From: Oscillospiraceae bacterium
GTDB taxonomy: Bacteria > Bacillota > Clostridia > Oscillospirales > CAG-382
Length of the DNA stretch: 64,000 nt
Assembly: GCA_015064895.1 (NCBI GenBank)
Contig: SVRI01000003.1
Span: 89,968-153,967 of the forward strand
Direction: 5' to 3'
The position numbers and the translations under genes are program-made. Numbering within the stretch: position 1 is the stretch's first letter; each line of letters opens with the position of its first letter. Below, piece after piece: positions 34,253 to 43,306 of the stretch. The notes under the pieces are model-generated. The model had not been told where the DNA came from. It ran no database searches and worked only from the letters and a program-made list of their open reading frames with translations.

Positions 34253-34540
34253 AAAGAAAAAGTAAGCAAAAAGAAAAGAAAACGGGACTACATCTCAGTT
34301 TTCACTCGATGTCAGTTCCCGAGAGACATTCCGTTTGTCCGCCACAAATCAAAGCGGACAAACTCAGGACAGTTTTTGGCAAAGAAAAAGTAAGCAAAAC
34401 GAAAAGAAAACGAGACTACATCTCATTTTTCACTCGATGTCAGTTCCCGAGAGACATTCCGTTTGTCCGCCATAAATCGAAGCGGACAAACTCAGGACAG
34501 TTTTTAGCAAAGAAAAAGTAAGAAAAAAAGAAAACGGGAC
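34253..34540. repeat. Tandem array of a 128-bp unit (2.25 copies)
   Basis: The unit starts AAAGAAAAAGTAAG at 34253, 34381 and 34509, exactly 128 bp apart; the two full copies differ at about six positions. Each contains the hairpin GTTTGTCCGC (34333 and 34461) with GCGGACAAAC (34354 and 34482) around an 11-base loop. The leading AAGAAAAAGTAAG also pairs with CTTACTTTTTCTTTT at 34232-34247, so the first unit could form a terminator-like stem after yicC. 128 is not a multiple of three, which argues against coding. Confidence 0.92.
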
Positions 34541-34612
34541 ATAGTGGTCTTTACACAGGGGACGAATAAAAGTCAGTAAGTTTTGTGCTTGCTGGCTTTT
34601 TGCTATTTTTCT

Positions 34613-34870
34613 GTACTTTTGCCCCGATGCAAAAGTACCAAAAAATCTCCACTCAAAAAGAGGGGATGGCTCATTCGGGAGAAACAAAGTGCTAAAAGGC
34701 AAATTTTGACTCGGACAAATGAAACCAAATACTTCTACGAAGCCGTCAAAATTTGGATTCTACCAATTTCAATGATACTGCCGCCCTCATTCCGCTGACC
34801 TCCCCTCTTTTGCCGTGGTGGCTTAACTCCCCTCATTTATATTTGTGCTAATTTGAAGCATATTCGGTTG
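34613..34870 (+). repeat. Dispersed intergenic repeat, copy A
   Basis: Begins with a hairpin of the type ACTTTTG...CAAAAGTACC (34615-34641), then CTCCACTCAAAAAGAGGGG, and ends GACCTCCCCTCTTTTGCCG followed by GGCTTAACTCCCCTC. The same start and end blocks occur in the same order in copy C (46.65 kb) and, inverted, in copy B (35.1 kb). No credible gene lies in it. Confidence 0.85.
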
Positions 34871-34904
34871 GTTGGATTAGAGTATACCAAACTAATCCTG
34901 ATAC

Positions 34905-35112
34905 AGTTTCGCGATAATGAATGTTTGAATCCTGTAAACAATTACCCGCGTTGAGAGAGGTAAGCCGCCGCGGCAAAGGAGAGAGGTCACGCAGACTCGC
35001 TGACATGACGGTTTTTGATGAGATTGGTGTCGAGTCATCTCTCCTTTTGAGCGGAGAATTTTTGGTTCTTTTGTTTCGGGACAAAAGAACAAAGAACGTC
35101 ACCGCAGTGAAT
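34905..35112 (-). repeat. Dispersed intergenic repeat, copy B (inverted)
   Basis: Read on the minus strand it begins TTTTGTCCCGAAACAAAAG, continues CTCCGCTCAAAAGGAGAGATG, contains CAGCGAGTCTGCG and ends CTTTGCCGCGGCGGCTTACC. It faces copy A, so the pair forms an imperfect large inverted repeat between yicC and clpC. It ends about 60 bp before the clpC stop codon. Confidence 0.82.
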
Positions 35113-35175
35113 ATGTATAAAGAAAGGCGTACCGCAGTACGCCTTCCAATTTCATTTGTCCACAAGGATTATTTG

Positions 35176-37614
35176 CTATACCTTTTTATACACTACTCTG
35201 TTTTCCTCAAGAACCGCCTCAACCTTATCGCCGCCGGAAATTTCACCCTCAAGAATTTTCAGCGAAAGACTGTCCTCAATCTGTCTTTGCATTGCACGTC
35301 TGAGGGGTCTTGCACCGTAGACGGGATCAAAGCCTTCCTTTGCAAGATGGCTTATCACCTCATCCGAGAAGGTAAGGTCAATGCCGAGATTCTTAATTCT
35401 TTCATTTATCTGCGACAGCATAAGTGTTGCAATCTTCTTTATGTCTTCATCCGTAAGTTTTCTGAAAACGACAATTTCATCGACTCTGTTCAAAAACTCG
35501 GGTCTGAAGTGTCCTTTGAGAGCTTCAAGCACAAGCTTTTCGGTCTTTATCTGTTCCTTTTCATCATCGGTTTCGTTATTGAAGCCGAGTCTTTTTGGTT
35601 CGGTAAGCGAGCCTGTGCCGAGGTTTGAGGTCATAATAATGACAGTATTTTTGAAGTCAACGCTTCTGCCGTGGGAATCGGTTAAGATTCCGTCATCAAG
35701 CACCTGCAAAAGAAGATTGAACACGTCGGGATGTGCCTTTTCGATTTCATCAAAAAGCACTACCGAATAAGGATTTCGGCGGATTTTTTCGGTAAGCTGT
35801 CCCGCATCCTCAAAGCCGACATATCCGGGAGGAGAACCTATAAGCTTTGACACCGAATGCTTTTCCATGTATTCCGACATATCAATTCGGACAATTGCAT
35901 TTTCATCCCCGAAAACGGCTTCGGCAAGTGCCTTGGAAAGCTCTGTCTTACCGACACCCGTCTGTCCGCAGAAAATAAACGAGCCCTGAGGTCTTTTGGG
36001 GTCTTTGAGCCCCGTTCTGCCACGACGTATTGCACGGGACACAACATTTACAGCGTCGTCCTGTCCGATTACTCTCTTTTTGAGGATTTCATCAAGCTTC
36101 AAAAGACGTTCGCTCTCTTCATTTTCAAGCTTTTTTACGGGGATTTTTGTCCATGCCGTCACGATATCCGCTATATCCTCATCGGTAATTGACGGATATT
36201 CTGCATTTTCTTTATCATCCGACCAATTCTTTTTCTTTTCTTCAAGCTCAGATGTCAGTTGTTTTTCTTTATTACGAAGCTCTGCCGCCTTTTCAAAATC
36301 CTGCTCAAGAACTGCCTTTTCCTTGTCGTTTTTCACCCTCTCGATTTCCTCTTCGAGTTCGTGAAAATCGGGCGGCGGTGTTATTTCGGATATTCTCTTT
36401 TTTGATGCCGCCTCATCAATAAGGTCAATTGCCTTATCGGGCAGGAATCTGTCGGTGATATATCTTGCCGAAAGATTGACGGCCGCTTCAATTGCTTCAT
36501 CGGTGATTTTTATTTTATGATGTGCCTCATACTTATCCTTGAGTCCTTTGAGGATAAGAACCGCCTCTTGCTTTGTAGGTTCACCCACATTTACCGACTG
36601 GAATCTTCTCTCAAGTGCCGCATCCTTTTCGATATACTTTCTGTATTCGTCAATGGTTGTAGCACCGATGAGCTGTATTTCTCCTCTGGCAAGGGCAGGC
36701 TTTAGAATATTTGCAGCATCTATTGCGCCTTCTGCCGCACCTGCACCGATTATGGTATGGATTTCATCAATAAACAATATTACATCCCCTGCTTTTTTGA
36801 CTTCATCCATTACATTCTTTATTCTTTCTTCAAACTCGCCTCTGTACTTTGCACCTGCAAGCATACCCGAAATATCAAGAGTTACAAGTCTTTTATTTTT
36901 AATACTCTCGGGTACAAGCCCGTCAACAATTCTCTGGGCAAGTCCTTCAACAACGGCTGTTTTACCGACACCCGGCTCACCGATAAGGCAAGGATTATTC
37001 TTTGTTCGTCTTGAAAGAATCTGAACAACCCTCTGCATTTCTTCATCTCTGCCCACAACAGGATCTATTTTACCGTCCTTTGCCTTTTGAGTAAGGTCTG
37101 AGGCATACTTATCGAGTGTTGTTGTTTTCTCTTTCTTTTCATCCTTTACGTTTGCACCCGAAAAGCCCTGAGAGGTCTGCTTTATTCCCATGCCTTCGAT
37201 GATTTCGTTATACAATGATGCGGCATCAATTCCAAAGCTTTCAAGAAGCTTTACGGCAACCGAGTCTGTTTCACGAAGTATTGACATAAGGAGATGTTCT
37301 GTTCCGACAAAGGCACTTCCCATTCCTCTTGCAATCTGTCCCGACTCTTCTATTATATGCTTTGTTCTCGGTGTCAGTTCAAATTCATTGGATGCACCCG
37401 ACTCACCGACACCTATCATTTTTACAACGGCATCCTCGAGTTTTTTATAATCAACACCCTTAACGTCAAGAAGACGGGATGCTATCGAGTTTGCTTTATA
37501 TACAATACCTAAGAGTATGTGCTCACTGCCTATATAGTTATGCCCCAGCTTTGAAGCAAGCTTTGGTGCGGCATTGAGTGCACCCTGGGCGTTTTCAGTA
37601 AATCTGTTTGCCAT
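35176..37614 (-). CDS. clpC: ATP-dependent Clp protease ATPase subunit ClpC
   Basis: An 812-residue AAA+ unfoldase that feeds ClpP, acting with McsB-marked substrates. It has the double N-terminal Clp-N repeat (residues 1-145), the first AAA domain with [16 protein letters not shown] and [17 protein letters not shown], the middle UVR-containing coiled region ([19 protein letters not shown]), and the second AAA domain with [20 protein letters not shown] and [20 protein letters not shown]. Last gene of the ctsR operon. It does not overlap any other gene; a 235-residue plus-strand frame over its end is a shadow. Confidence 0.97.
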   Translation of the reverse strand: MANRFTENAQGALNAAPKLASKLGHNYIGSEHILLGIVYKANSIASRLLDVKGVDYKKLEDAVVKMIGVGESGASNEFELTPRTKHIIEESGQIARGMGSAFVGTEHLLMSILRETDSVAVKLLESFGIDAASLYNEIIEGMGIKQTSQGFSGANVKDEKKEKTTTLDKYASDLTQKAKDGKIDPVVGRDEEMQRVVQILSRRTKNNPCLIGEPGVGKTAVVEGLAQRIVDGLVPESIKNKRLVTLDISGMLAGAKYRGEFEERIKNVMDEVKKAGDVILFIDEIHTIIGAGAAEGAIDAANILKPALARGEIQLIGATTIDEYRKYIEKDAALERRFQSVNVGEPTKQEAVLILKGLKDKYEAHHKIKITDEAIEAAVNLSARYITDRFLPDKAIDLIDEAASKKRISEITPPPDFHELEEEIERVKNDKEKAVLEQDFEKAAELRNKEKQLTSELEEKKKNWSDDKENAEYPSITDEDIADIVTAWTKIPVKKLENEESERLLKLDEILKKRVIGQDDAVNVVSRAIRRGRTGLKDPKRPQGSFIFCGQTGVGKTELSKALAEAVFGDENAIVRIDMSEYMEKHSVSKLIGSPPGYVGFEDAGQLTEKIRRNPYSVVLFDEIEKAHPDVFNLLLQVLDDGILTDSHGRSVDFKNTVIIMTSNLGTGSLTEPKRLGFNNETDDEKEQIKTEKLVLEALKGHFRPEFLNRVDEIVVFRKLTDEDIKKIATLMLSQINERIKNLGIDLTFSDEVISHLAKEGFDPVYGARPLRRAMQRQIEDSLSLKILEGEISGGDKVEAVLEENRVVYKKV

Positions 37615-37660
37615 TTATATCACATCCTTTTACTATGTTACACTTTGTTGAGTCGTCAGC

Positions 37661-38665
37661 CTACTGTAAAAACTGACGAACAAGGTCTGCTCTGTATTTA
37701 TCCCGAAGCGATGAATCAAGTGCATCGGGAAAACACGAAACGATATGCGACGGCATTATTTCAAAAAGAAGCTTTATAAGGTTCTTATCCTTGATTTCGG
37801 GAATAATGCCGCACACCTGTGCAAGACGCACATTGGAAATAAGCTTTGATGCTTCGTTTGTATCAATTCTTCTTGCATACTTAAGTGTGCCGTAGGAACG
37901 CCAAAGCTTATCGTATGTTTCGCTTTTTGTGTCTTCCAGAAGCTTTTTTCTAAGGTTTCTTTCTCTGTCCACTATCTGAAGCACGGCACTTTTGAGCTTT
38001 TCTATTGTATCCTCTTCCGAGATACCCAGAGTTACCTGATTTGAAAGCTGATACATATTTGCCCTTGCATCGCTTCCTTCGCCGTATATTCCCCTTACGG
38101 TAAGTCCGATTTTATTCATGAGACTTACTATGCTCTTTATGTAGCCGTATGCCGAAAGTGCAGGCAGATGAAGCATGACTGACGCACGCATACCCGTACC
38201 GAGATTTGTGGGACAGGATGTTAAAAAGCCGTACTTTTCATCAAAAGCAATACTGCATCCCTTTATGAGGGCGTCGTCCGCTTTATTTGCACACTCGTAT
38301 GCCGCATCAAGGTCAAAGCCCGGGAAAAGTGCCTGGATACGCACATGGTCCTCTTCGTTTATCATAATGGCAAGACTCTTATCTTTGTTTGAGACAAGTG
38401 CTCTGTAAATGTTTGTATTATCGGCAAACTCGGGTGACACAACATGCTCCTCTACAAGAAGATTTGCATTATTTCCAAGCTGTGCAAATTCAAGCTCCGT
38501 ACCGTAGGCATTTTCAAGTGCCTGCTTTACTGAAAGCGCCGCCTTTTTTGATGAATCCTCATCCATTCTTGCAGGAAAGGCAAAGCCCTCAAGGTTTCTT
38601 GCAAGACGTACACGGGAGCTGATTACAACGTCGTCTTTATTTGATATTTTATCGTACCACTTCAT
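37661..38665 (-). CDS. mcsB: Protein arginine kinase McsB
   Basis: Phosphorylates arginines on misfolded proteins and on CtsR, marking them for ClpCP. The 334-residue protein carries the phosphagen-kinase signature VVISSRVRLARNLEGFAFPA, MINEEDHVRIQAL and LTSCPTNLGTGMRASVMLHLP, with the catalytic cysteine in SCPTNLGTG. The C-terminus ends with LRDKYRADLVRQF. Its start overlaps the mcsA stop by one base. Needs McsA for activity in Bacillus. Confidence 0.96.
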   Translation of the reverse strand: MKWYDKISNKDDVVISSRVRLARNLEGFAFPARMDEDSSKKAALSVKQALENAYGTELEFAQLGNNANLLVEEHVVSPEFADNTNIYRALVSNKDKSLAIMINEEDHVRIQALFPGFDLDAAYECANKADDALIKGCSIAFDEKYGFLTSCPTNLGTGMRASVMLHLPALSAYGYIKSIVSLMNKIGLTVRGIYGEGSDARANMYQLSNQVTLGISEEDTIEKLKSAVLQIVDRERNLRKKLLEDTKSETYDKLWRSYGTLKYARRIDTNEASKLISNVRLAQVCGIIPEIKDKNLIKLLFEIMPSHIVSCFPDALDSSLRDKYRADLVRQFLQ

Positions 38666-39219
38666 TACAATCCCGCCTTTCCGTCTTTATTTTCAAGTTC
38701 CTTGATTTGGTCTCTGTATTTTGCCGCCATTTCATATTCCTGCTTTTCAATGGCTTCGCTAAGCTTTGCTTTGAGTTCTAAAAGCTTCTTTCTGTCGGAC
38801 ATTTCCTCACTTTTACCAAAGGGTATTTTACCGCAATGCTCGGCACTGCCGTGTATTCTCTTGACGGTGGAATTGAGTGAAGAAGAAAATGTTTTATAAC
38901 ACTCGGCACATCCGATTTTTCCGCCGTGAAGAAATTCCGAAAACCTCATTCCGCAAAGAGGACATGCCTTCTGTTCACTTACGCTCTTTGCCGCCGAATC
39001 ATTCATCATTCCCGCAAAAAGTCCGCCGAAAATATCATCGCCGCCGTTTCCGAAAAAGCTGTCAATCATTTCAATTGGCTCAAAGGAAGCCTTTTTTGTT
39101 ATGCCGTTTTTTTCGGCACATTCACGGCACAGATACATCTCTGTCTGTTTACCGTTTATATTTGTTCTGTAATGCACTACCGCCTGATTTTTGTTACATG
39201 CCTGACAAATCATATCCAT
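38665..39219 (-). CDS. mcsA: McsA, UvrB/UvrC-motif activator of McsB
   Basis: A 184-residue zinc protein that activates McsB. It has two zinc sites near the N-terminus (CQACNKNQAVVHYR then CRECAEK) and two in the middle (CPLCGMRFSEF then GCAECYKTF), followed by the UVR coiled segment LKAKLSEAIEKQEYEMAAKY. The middle part between the zinc sites is acidic and glycine-rich. Second gene of the operon, 13 bp after ctsR. Confidence 0.95.
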   Translation of the reverse strand: MDMICQACNKNQAVVHYRTNINGKQTEMYLCRECAEKNGITKKASFEPIEMIDSFFGNGGDDIFGGLFAGMMNDSAAKSVSEQKACPLCGMRFSEFLHGGKIGCAECYKTFSSSLNSTVKRIHGSAEHCGKIPFGKSEEMSDRKKLLELKAKLSEAIEKQEYEMAAKYRDQIKELENKDGKAGL

Positions 39220-39232
39220 CCGTCCTTTCCTT

Positions 39233-39694
39233 TTACTTGAGTGTCAGTATAAGTGATTTCATAATGTCTGCTCTTACGGTATCGCGGCCTTTTCCCTGAA
39301 CGATTCTTATAAGAGCTCTGTCGGATATAACCGACAACATAAGCGAAAGCTCTCTTTCGGTTACAAGTCCGTTATCAAAAAGCGACACAAGCATTGCCTT
39401 TGCACTCATTGAGTCTATCTCATCACCGATTGCAGAAAGCATATGCATGAGAAATGCGGTTTTGGAGTCAAACACGATTTTTCTGATTTTTATGTATCCG
39501 CCGCCGCCACGTCTTGATTCGACTATATATCCGCGGTCATGGTTGAATCTTGAGGAAATTACGTAGTTAATCTGACTGGGTACGCAGCCCACATCCTCTG
39601 CAAATTTATTTCTTCTGAGCTCTATAACACCGCCCGACTGCTCAAGCATTTCTTCGATTATTCTTGCTATCTGTTCGCTCATTGGATTTCCCAT
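39233..39694 (-). CDS. ctsR: Transcriptional repressor CtsR
   Basis: Class III heat-shock repressor controlling clp genes. At 153 residues it is full length: the N-terminal winged helix (ARIIEEMLEQSGGVIELRRN, CVPSQINYVISSRF) contains the DNA-binding wing VESRRGGGGYIKIRK with the glycine-rich tetraloop that senses heat in Bacillus. The C-terminal part is helical. It heads ctsR-mcsA-mcsB-clpC and has three CtsR boxes upstream, so it is autoregulated. Confidence 0.96.
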   Translation of the reverse strand: MGNPMSEQIARIIEEMLEQSGGVIELRRNKFAEDVGCVPSQINYVISSRFNHDRGYIVESRRGGGGYIKIRKIVFDSKTAFLMHMLSAIGDEIDSMSAKAMLVSLFDNGLVTERELSLMLSVISDRALIRIVQGKGRDTVRADIMKSLILTLK

Positions 39695-39722
39695 ATTTTT
39701 ACCGTCCTTTCGTCATTAAGAC

Positions 39723-39739
39723 TTTGACCTTCTCTGACC
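39723..39739 (-). promoter_or_regulatory. CtsR box 1, at the transcription start
   Basis: On the minus strand GGTCAGA-GAA-GGTCAAA, one mismatch to the CtsR heptad pair RGTCAAA-NAN-RGTCAAA. It lies just downstream of the -10. Confidence 0.88.
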
Positions 39740-39749
39740 TTACATCTGC

Positions 39750-39778
39750 ATTATAAGGCTTTGGTCAAAGAAAGTCAA
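39750..39778 (-). promoter_or_regulatory. Promoter of the ctsR operon
   Basis: On the minus strand TTGACT (39778-39773), 17 bp, perfect TATAAT (39755-39750). Confidence 0.88.
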
Positions 39779-39795
39779 AGTCAAACAAAGTCAAT
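39763..39795 (+). promoter_or_regulatory. CtsR boxes 2 and 3, overlapping and abutting the -35
   Basis: GGTCAAA-GAA-AGTCAAA (39763-39779), a perfect match to RGTCAAA-NAN-RGTCAAA, and AGTCAAA-CAA-AGTCAAT (39779-39795), one mismatch. They share a base and run in the orientation opposite to box 1. Confidence 0.82.
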
Positions 39796-39833
39796 CTCGG
39801 TCAATCTGAGGGAATTTCAAAGCTGTTTTCTCG

Positions 39834-40037
39834 CTATTTCTCGTTTTTTCTATCTGTTTTTCGTTTTTTTGAAACTATTTCGGTTTTGACCTTTATACGT
39901 CTTTTATAGCTGATAGTCGAAATATTTTCATCTTCGGGGCGATTATAAAGGTTATCGTCGGGGTCAAAAACGTCATCGTTTTCAACCATGCTTGTGTATT
40001 TTTTGTGTCCGCCGTCCATACTGTTGATTTTTTTCAT
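39834..40037 (-). CDS. Small charged protein of unknown function
   Basis: A 67-residue protein preceded by AGGGAGG at 6 bp, good evidence of translation. The middle is acidic (ENDDVFDPDDNLYNRPEDEN) and the last third strongly basic (RRIKVKTEIVSKKRKTDRK). No hydrophobic segment. The charge split suggests a nucleic-acid or protein-binding tail rather than an enzyme. It sits alone between the ctsR operon and a divergent carboxypeptidase. I recognise no family. Confidence 0.65.
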   Translation of the reverse strand: MKKINSMDGGHKKYTSMVENDDVFDPDDNLYNRPEDENISTISYKRRIKVKTEIVSKKRKTDRKNEK

Positions 40038-40132
40038 AAATACCTCCCTATTTTTTTAAGAAAAGACTTTATTATTTAAAAAATATATGGTATACTTATT
40101 GTGATTAAATATGAATTGAAGGTATAAAGCTG

Positions 40133-41599
40133 ATGAACAACCGTCCTGCGGGCAGACCCGATCCCGGCAAAAAGCGGACTAACCCTTCCGCTGACAAAAG
40201 AATAAACCGTCCGGCATCGGCACCTGCCGTAAGACATCACACGGACAAAAATACGTCAAAGTCTGTTACAAACGGTGATGTAAGACATAATCGCACACAT
40301 ACCGTGTCCGACACTTCAAGACGTATACCGTCTTCAAAGCCTGTTCACGGCACAAAACCTTCAAAACCGGTCTCAAAAAAAGCTTCCAAACCCGCCCTTA
40401 CTCCAAGAGAAAAGGCAATATTGGCAGAGCAAAAACGTCTTGAAGAAATCCGTAAGAGAAAGGCTTTCAAAGCATTCCGGGAAAAGTTCAGAGCCGTTAT
40501 GGTTTTTGCACTTATCGGTGCCGTTCTTGCTCTTGGTGCCGTCTTTGCCTATGTATATTTCAATTTCAACTCAAAAGACAAAGTTCCCGAGCACAAGGTA
40601 AGAGTAACACTTTCAGACCAGTCCCTGAATGTGCTTGAAGAAGATGAGTCCTTCTACAGAAACGGACAGCATTACGTATCCCTTTCAAAAATATGTGAGC
40701 TTTCTTCACTTACACTTCACGGAGACACAAAATCAATGACTGTATCCTTTACCGACAGTCTTTACGTTACCTTTAAGACGGGCACAAACATTGCCGAGGT
40801 TTCGGGCATGAACTGTGTCATGACGGGAAAATCGTATTTTGAATACGGTCAGATGTTCATTCCCTGCTCCTTCTTTACCGAATATTGCTACGGAATAAAC
40901 GTAGTACATCAGGAAAGCGGCAAAAACAAAGGCTGCAACATCACCTTTGACAAACAATTCGGTCTTTTGGCAAAGAGCTTTGAAGAAAGCTATCCCAATG
41001 CCGTTGCAAAGCAGGCAAGTGACGAAAAAGATAACAGCAATGCCGACGACATGATTCCCGTTTTCAAGTCAAATCTTTTAGCCTATGAAACCTACATGAA
41101 TCCCGGTGAAACAGACGAATTTCTAACACTCATAAATGAGGCACACCCCCTTGCCGAAAACTATTCTCCCGATGACCTTACCGAAATAAGATACACAAGA
41201 AACGACGGCAGAGATACACAAAAATTGCGTCTTTATGCCGCAAAGGCTCTTGAAGCAATGCTTATAGAAATGAGATCTCACGGGTATTCGGATGTTACCG
41301 TTACAAGAGGTTATTCACTATCAGACGGCAGCACACCAAATTCATCTGCCGAACATCGCAGCGGTCTTGCGGTTGATTTACACAACGTGTACACCGAGTC
41401 CGAAGCGTTTGCACAAACCGATGCCTACAAATGGCTGTTCCGCAACTGTGCGGATTTCGGTTTTATATTAAGATATCCCAAGGACAAAACCCAAATAACC
41501 GGCGTTTCCTTTGAGCCGTGGCACTACCGTTATGTCGGCAGATACCACGCCCGCAGGATAATGGAATCGGGTATGTGTCTTGAGGAATATCTTGCATAA
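40133..41599 (+). CDS. D-alanyl-D-alanine carboxypeptidase, VanY type, membrane anchored
   Basis: A 488-residue cell-wall enzyme in three parts. Residues 1-110 are cytosolic, basic and low in complexity; one transmembrane segment follows (MVFALIGAVLALGAVFAYVY, near 123-142). Residues 155-280 look like a copper-amine-oxidase N-terminal stalk domain (YRNGQHYVSLSKICELSSLT). The C-terminal VanY domain contains the zinc ligands of SAEHRSGLAVDLHN and EPWHYRYVG. It trims the terminal D-Ala of peptidoglycan stem peptides, outside the membrane. It converges on spoIVB with 2 bp between the stop codons. Confidence 0.87.
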   Translation: MNNRPAGRPDPGKKRTNPSADKRINRPASAPAVRHHTDKNTSKSVTNGDVRHNRTHTVSDTSRRIPSSKPVHGTKPSKPVSKKASKPALTPREKAILAEQKRLEEIRKRKAFKAFREKFRAVMVFALIGAVLALGAVFAYVYFNFNSKDKVPEHKVRVTLSDQSLNVLEEDESFYRNGQHYVSLSKICELSSLTLHGDTKSMTVSFTDSLYVTFKTGTNIAEVSGMNCVMTGKSYFEYGQMFIPCSFFTEYCYGINVVHQESGKNKGCNITFDKQFGLLAKSFEESYPNAVAKQASDEKDNSNADDMIPVFKSNLLAYETYMNPGETDEFLTLINEAHPLAENYSPDDLTEIRYTRNDGRDTQKLRLYAAKALEAMLIEMRSHGYSDVTVTRGYSLSDGSTPNSSAEHRSGLAVDLHNVYTESEAFAQTDAYKWLFRNCADFGFILRYPKDKTQITGVSFEPWHYRYVGRYHARRIMESGMCLEEYLA

Positions 41600-41601
41600 T
41601 C

Positions 41602-42789
41602 TTATTCTTTTACGGGGCTTTCACCCAACATATTTTCTATAAAAATTCCGTAGCCCTTGAGTGGTGTATTTACAAGCACGTGTGTAACGGCACCGACAAG
41701 CTTTCCGTTTTGTATTACGGGTGAGCCGGACATTCCCTGAACTATACCGCCCGTTTTCTCGACAAGTTCTTTATCGGTGACCTCAATGACAAAGTTCTTT
41801 ATACTGTCATCCTGCTTGATTTTGCTGATTTTTACGCTGTACTGCTTAACATCTTCACCGTCAAGCTGGCAAAGAATTACGGCATCGCCCTCACATATTT
41901 CATCTTTTAATCCTATTTCCATTGGTTTGAATTTCATCATTTCGGTGTCGTCACTTATTTTGCCGTATACTCCGTGGTTTGTGTTGAGTACAAGCTCACC
42001 CTGCTTTTTACTGTCAAAGTCGCCTTTAAGTTCACCCGGACTTCCTTTACGGCCTTTGATTATATCGGTAATTTGCACATCAACGACATTTCCCTCATTA
42101 AGAGGCATGAGAATACCCGTGTCGGTATCGCATATTCCGTGTCCGAGACCTGCAAACTCGCCTGTTCTCGGGTTATAATAGGTCATGGTACCTATTCCCG
42201 CCGTACTGTCACGCACCCATATACCCGTTTTATATTTACGGTCTGACAGGCAAAGAAGCGGTGTCATATCGGTTGTTTTACGGTTTCCGTCTCTTTCATA
42301 AACTATTTTCATGGTACTGCCTCCGGATTTTTCCACGCAGTCGGCCATTTCCTCAACGGTATTAACTTCCTTACCGTTTATACTGCAAATGACATCCCCT
42401 TCCTCCAACCCTGCGTTTCTTGCAGGACTCTGGCTCCCGTTTGAGGTTTCAATTTCACTCAGTTTTATTACAATTACACCTTTTGTAAAAAACTTCACTC
42501 CGAAAACATTTCCGCAAGGAATCAGCATACTTTCGGGTATTACATCCACGTGCACCTTTTTCAGAGGAAGCGTTCCGAACAGCTTTGCCTCAACATCAAA
42601 GCTGTTATCGGTTACAACATCGGTTGTACTGACACTTGATGCATTTATTCTCGCCTCTGTCACCGAAACCCTTTCGGGTATTACATAATCGGCACATGCA
42701 ATTACCGTCAATGCAAGTATATACAGCACTGCAATCACTTTGACGGTAACAGAAGCAAGATGCTTTGTTTTGTTTTTTAACATCTGCAT
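41602..42789 (-). CDS. spoIVB: SpoIVB peptidase (S55 family)
   Basis: The forespore-secreted serine protease that triggers pro-sigma-K processing through SpoIVFA in Bacillus. The 395-residue protein has an N-terminal membrane anchor (VKVIAVLYILALTVIACADY), a PDZ domain with ARNAGLEEGDVICSINGKEV, and the S55 protease domain with GLGHGICDTDTG (catalytic histidine) and GIVQGMSGSPVIQNGKLVGA (catalytic serine in GMSGSP), ending YGIFIENML. GGAG is 6 bp before the ATG. Elsewhere spo0A usually follows spoIVB; here the next gene is convergent. Confidence 0.94.
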   Translation of the reverse strand: MQMLKNKTKHLASVTVKVIAVLYILALTVIACADYVIPERVSVTEARINASSVSTTDVVTDNSFDVEAKLFGTLPLKKVHVDVIPESMLIPCGNVFGVKFFTKGVIVIKLSEIETSNGSQSPARNAGLEEGDVICSINGKEVNTVEEMADCVEKSGGSTMKIVYERDGNRKTTDMTPLLCLSDRKYKTGIWVRDSTAGIGTMTYYNPRTGEFAGLGHGICDTDTGILMPLNEGNVVDVQITDIIKGRKGSPGELKGDFDSKKQGELVLNTNHGVYGKISDDTEMMKFKPMEIGLKDEICEGDAVILCQLDGEDVKQYSVKISKIKQDDSIKNFVIEVTDKELVEKTGGIVQGMSGSPVIQNGKLVGAVTHVLVNTPLKGYGIFIENMLGESPVKE

Positions 42790-42920
42790 TTTCTCTCCTT
42801 TTTGACTTCTTCATTCCCCTTTTTGAAGTCTCACTATCTAATATTCCATCGACGGTGTACAATATGTAACCCAAATTAAAGTTATCAAGTAATTTAATAT
42901 ATTTTTAAGGAGATTGCATT

Positions 42921-43250
42921 ATGAAAGTAGCAATTATTGGTTCAAGACACGTCAAGAATCCCAGAGTCGTTCTCAACAAAATCATCGAAGAGCTTCCTCA
43001 GGAATGTACTGAAATCGTCAGCGGCGGTGCAGAAGGTGCCGACAAGCTCGCTGAACAGTTTGCAAAAGAGCACGGATACAAGTTCACTGAAATTTCATCC
43101 GAAAGTCCCCTTGAAAAGAGTCAGAAAATGGCAGACTATGCCGACTGTCTCATTGCTTTCTGGGACTGTGCTTCAAAGGGTACGGCTGTTATTATTTCTA
43201 CCTTTACAAAGGTATCAAAGCATGTTAAGATAGTTTGCATCAACAAGTGA
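42921..43250 (+). CDS. SLOG-fold DUF2493 protein
   Basis: A 109-residue protein of the YspA/cpYpsA-related SLOG family. It opens with VAIIGSRHV, followed by IVSGGAEGADKLAEQFA, the nucleotide-binding loop of this Rossmann-like fold, and FWDCASKGTAVII. SLOG proteins bind nucleotide-derived ligands and some take part in signalling or defence, but this single-domain version has no known function. AAGGAG is well placed. It stands alone with its own terminator between spoIVB and the polymerase gene. Confidence 0.88.
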   Translation: MKVAIIGSRHVKNPRVVLNKIIEELPQECTEIVSGGAEGADKLAEQFAKEHGYKFTEISSESPLEKSQKMADYADCLIAFWDCASKGTAVIISTFTKVSKHVKIVCINK

Positions 43251-43278
43251 TTTTTTATTACAAAAAAGGTTAAATTAT

Positions 43279-43306
43279 GCCGCGGTTTTGTGCCGCGGTT
43301 TTTTTG
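43279..43306 (+). terminator. Terminator after the SLOG gene
   Basis: CCGCGG, 7-base loop, CCGCGG, then TTTTTTTG. Confidence 0.9.

Noticed and set aside
34246..34521. 91-residue frame of lysine-rich repeats
   Set aside because: Produced by the 128-bp array; the unit is not a multiple of three and the frame is basic low-complexity sequence.
34921..35628. 235-residue plus-strand open frame
   Set aside because: Most of it lies antisense to the end of clpC and the rest inside repeat copy B; no ribosome site or family features.
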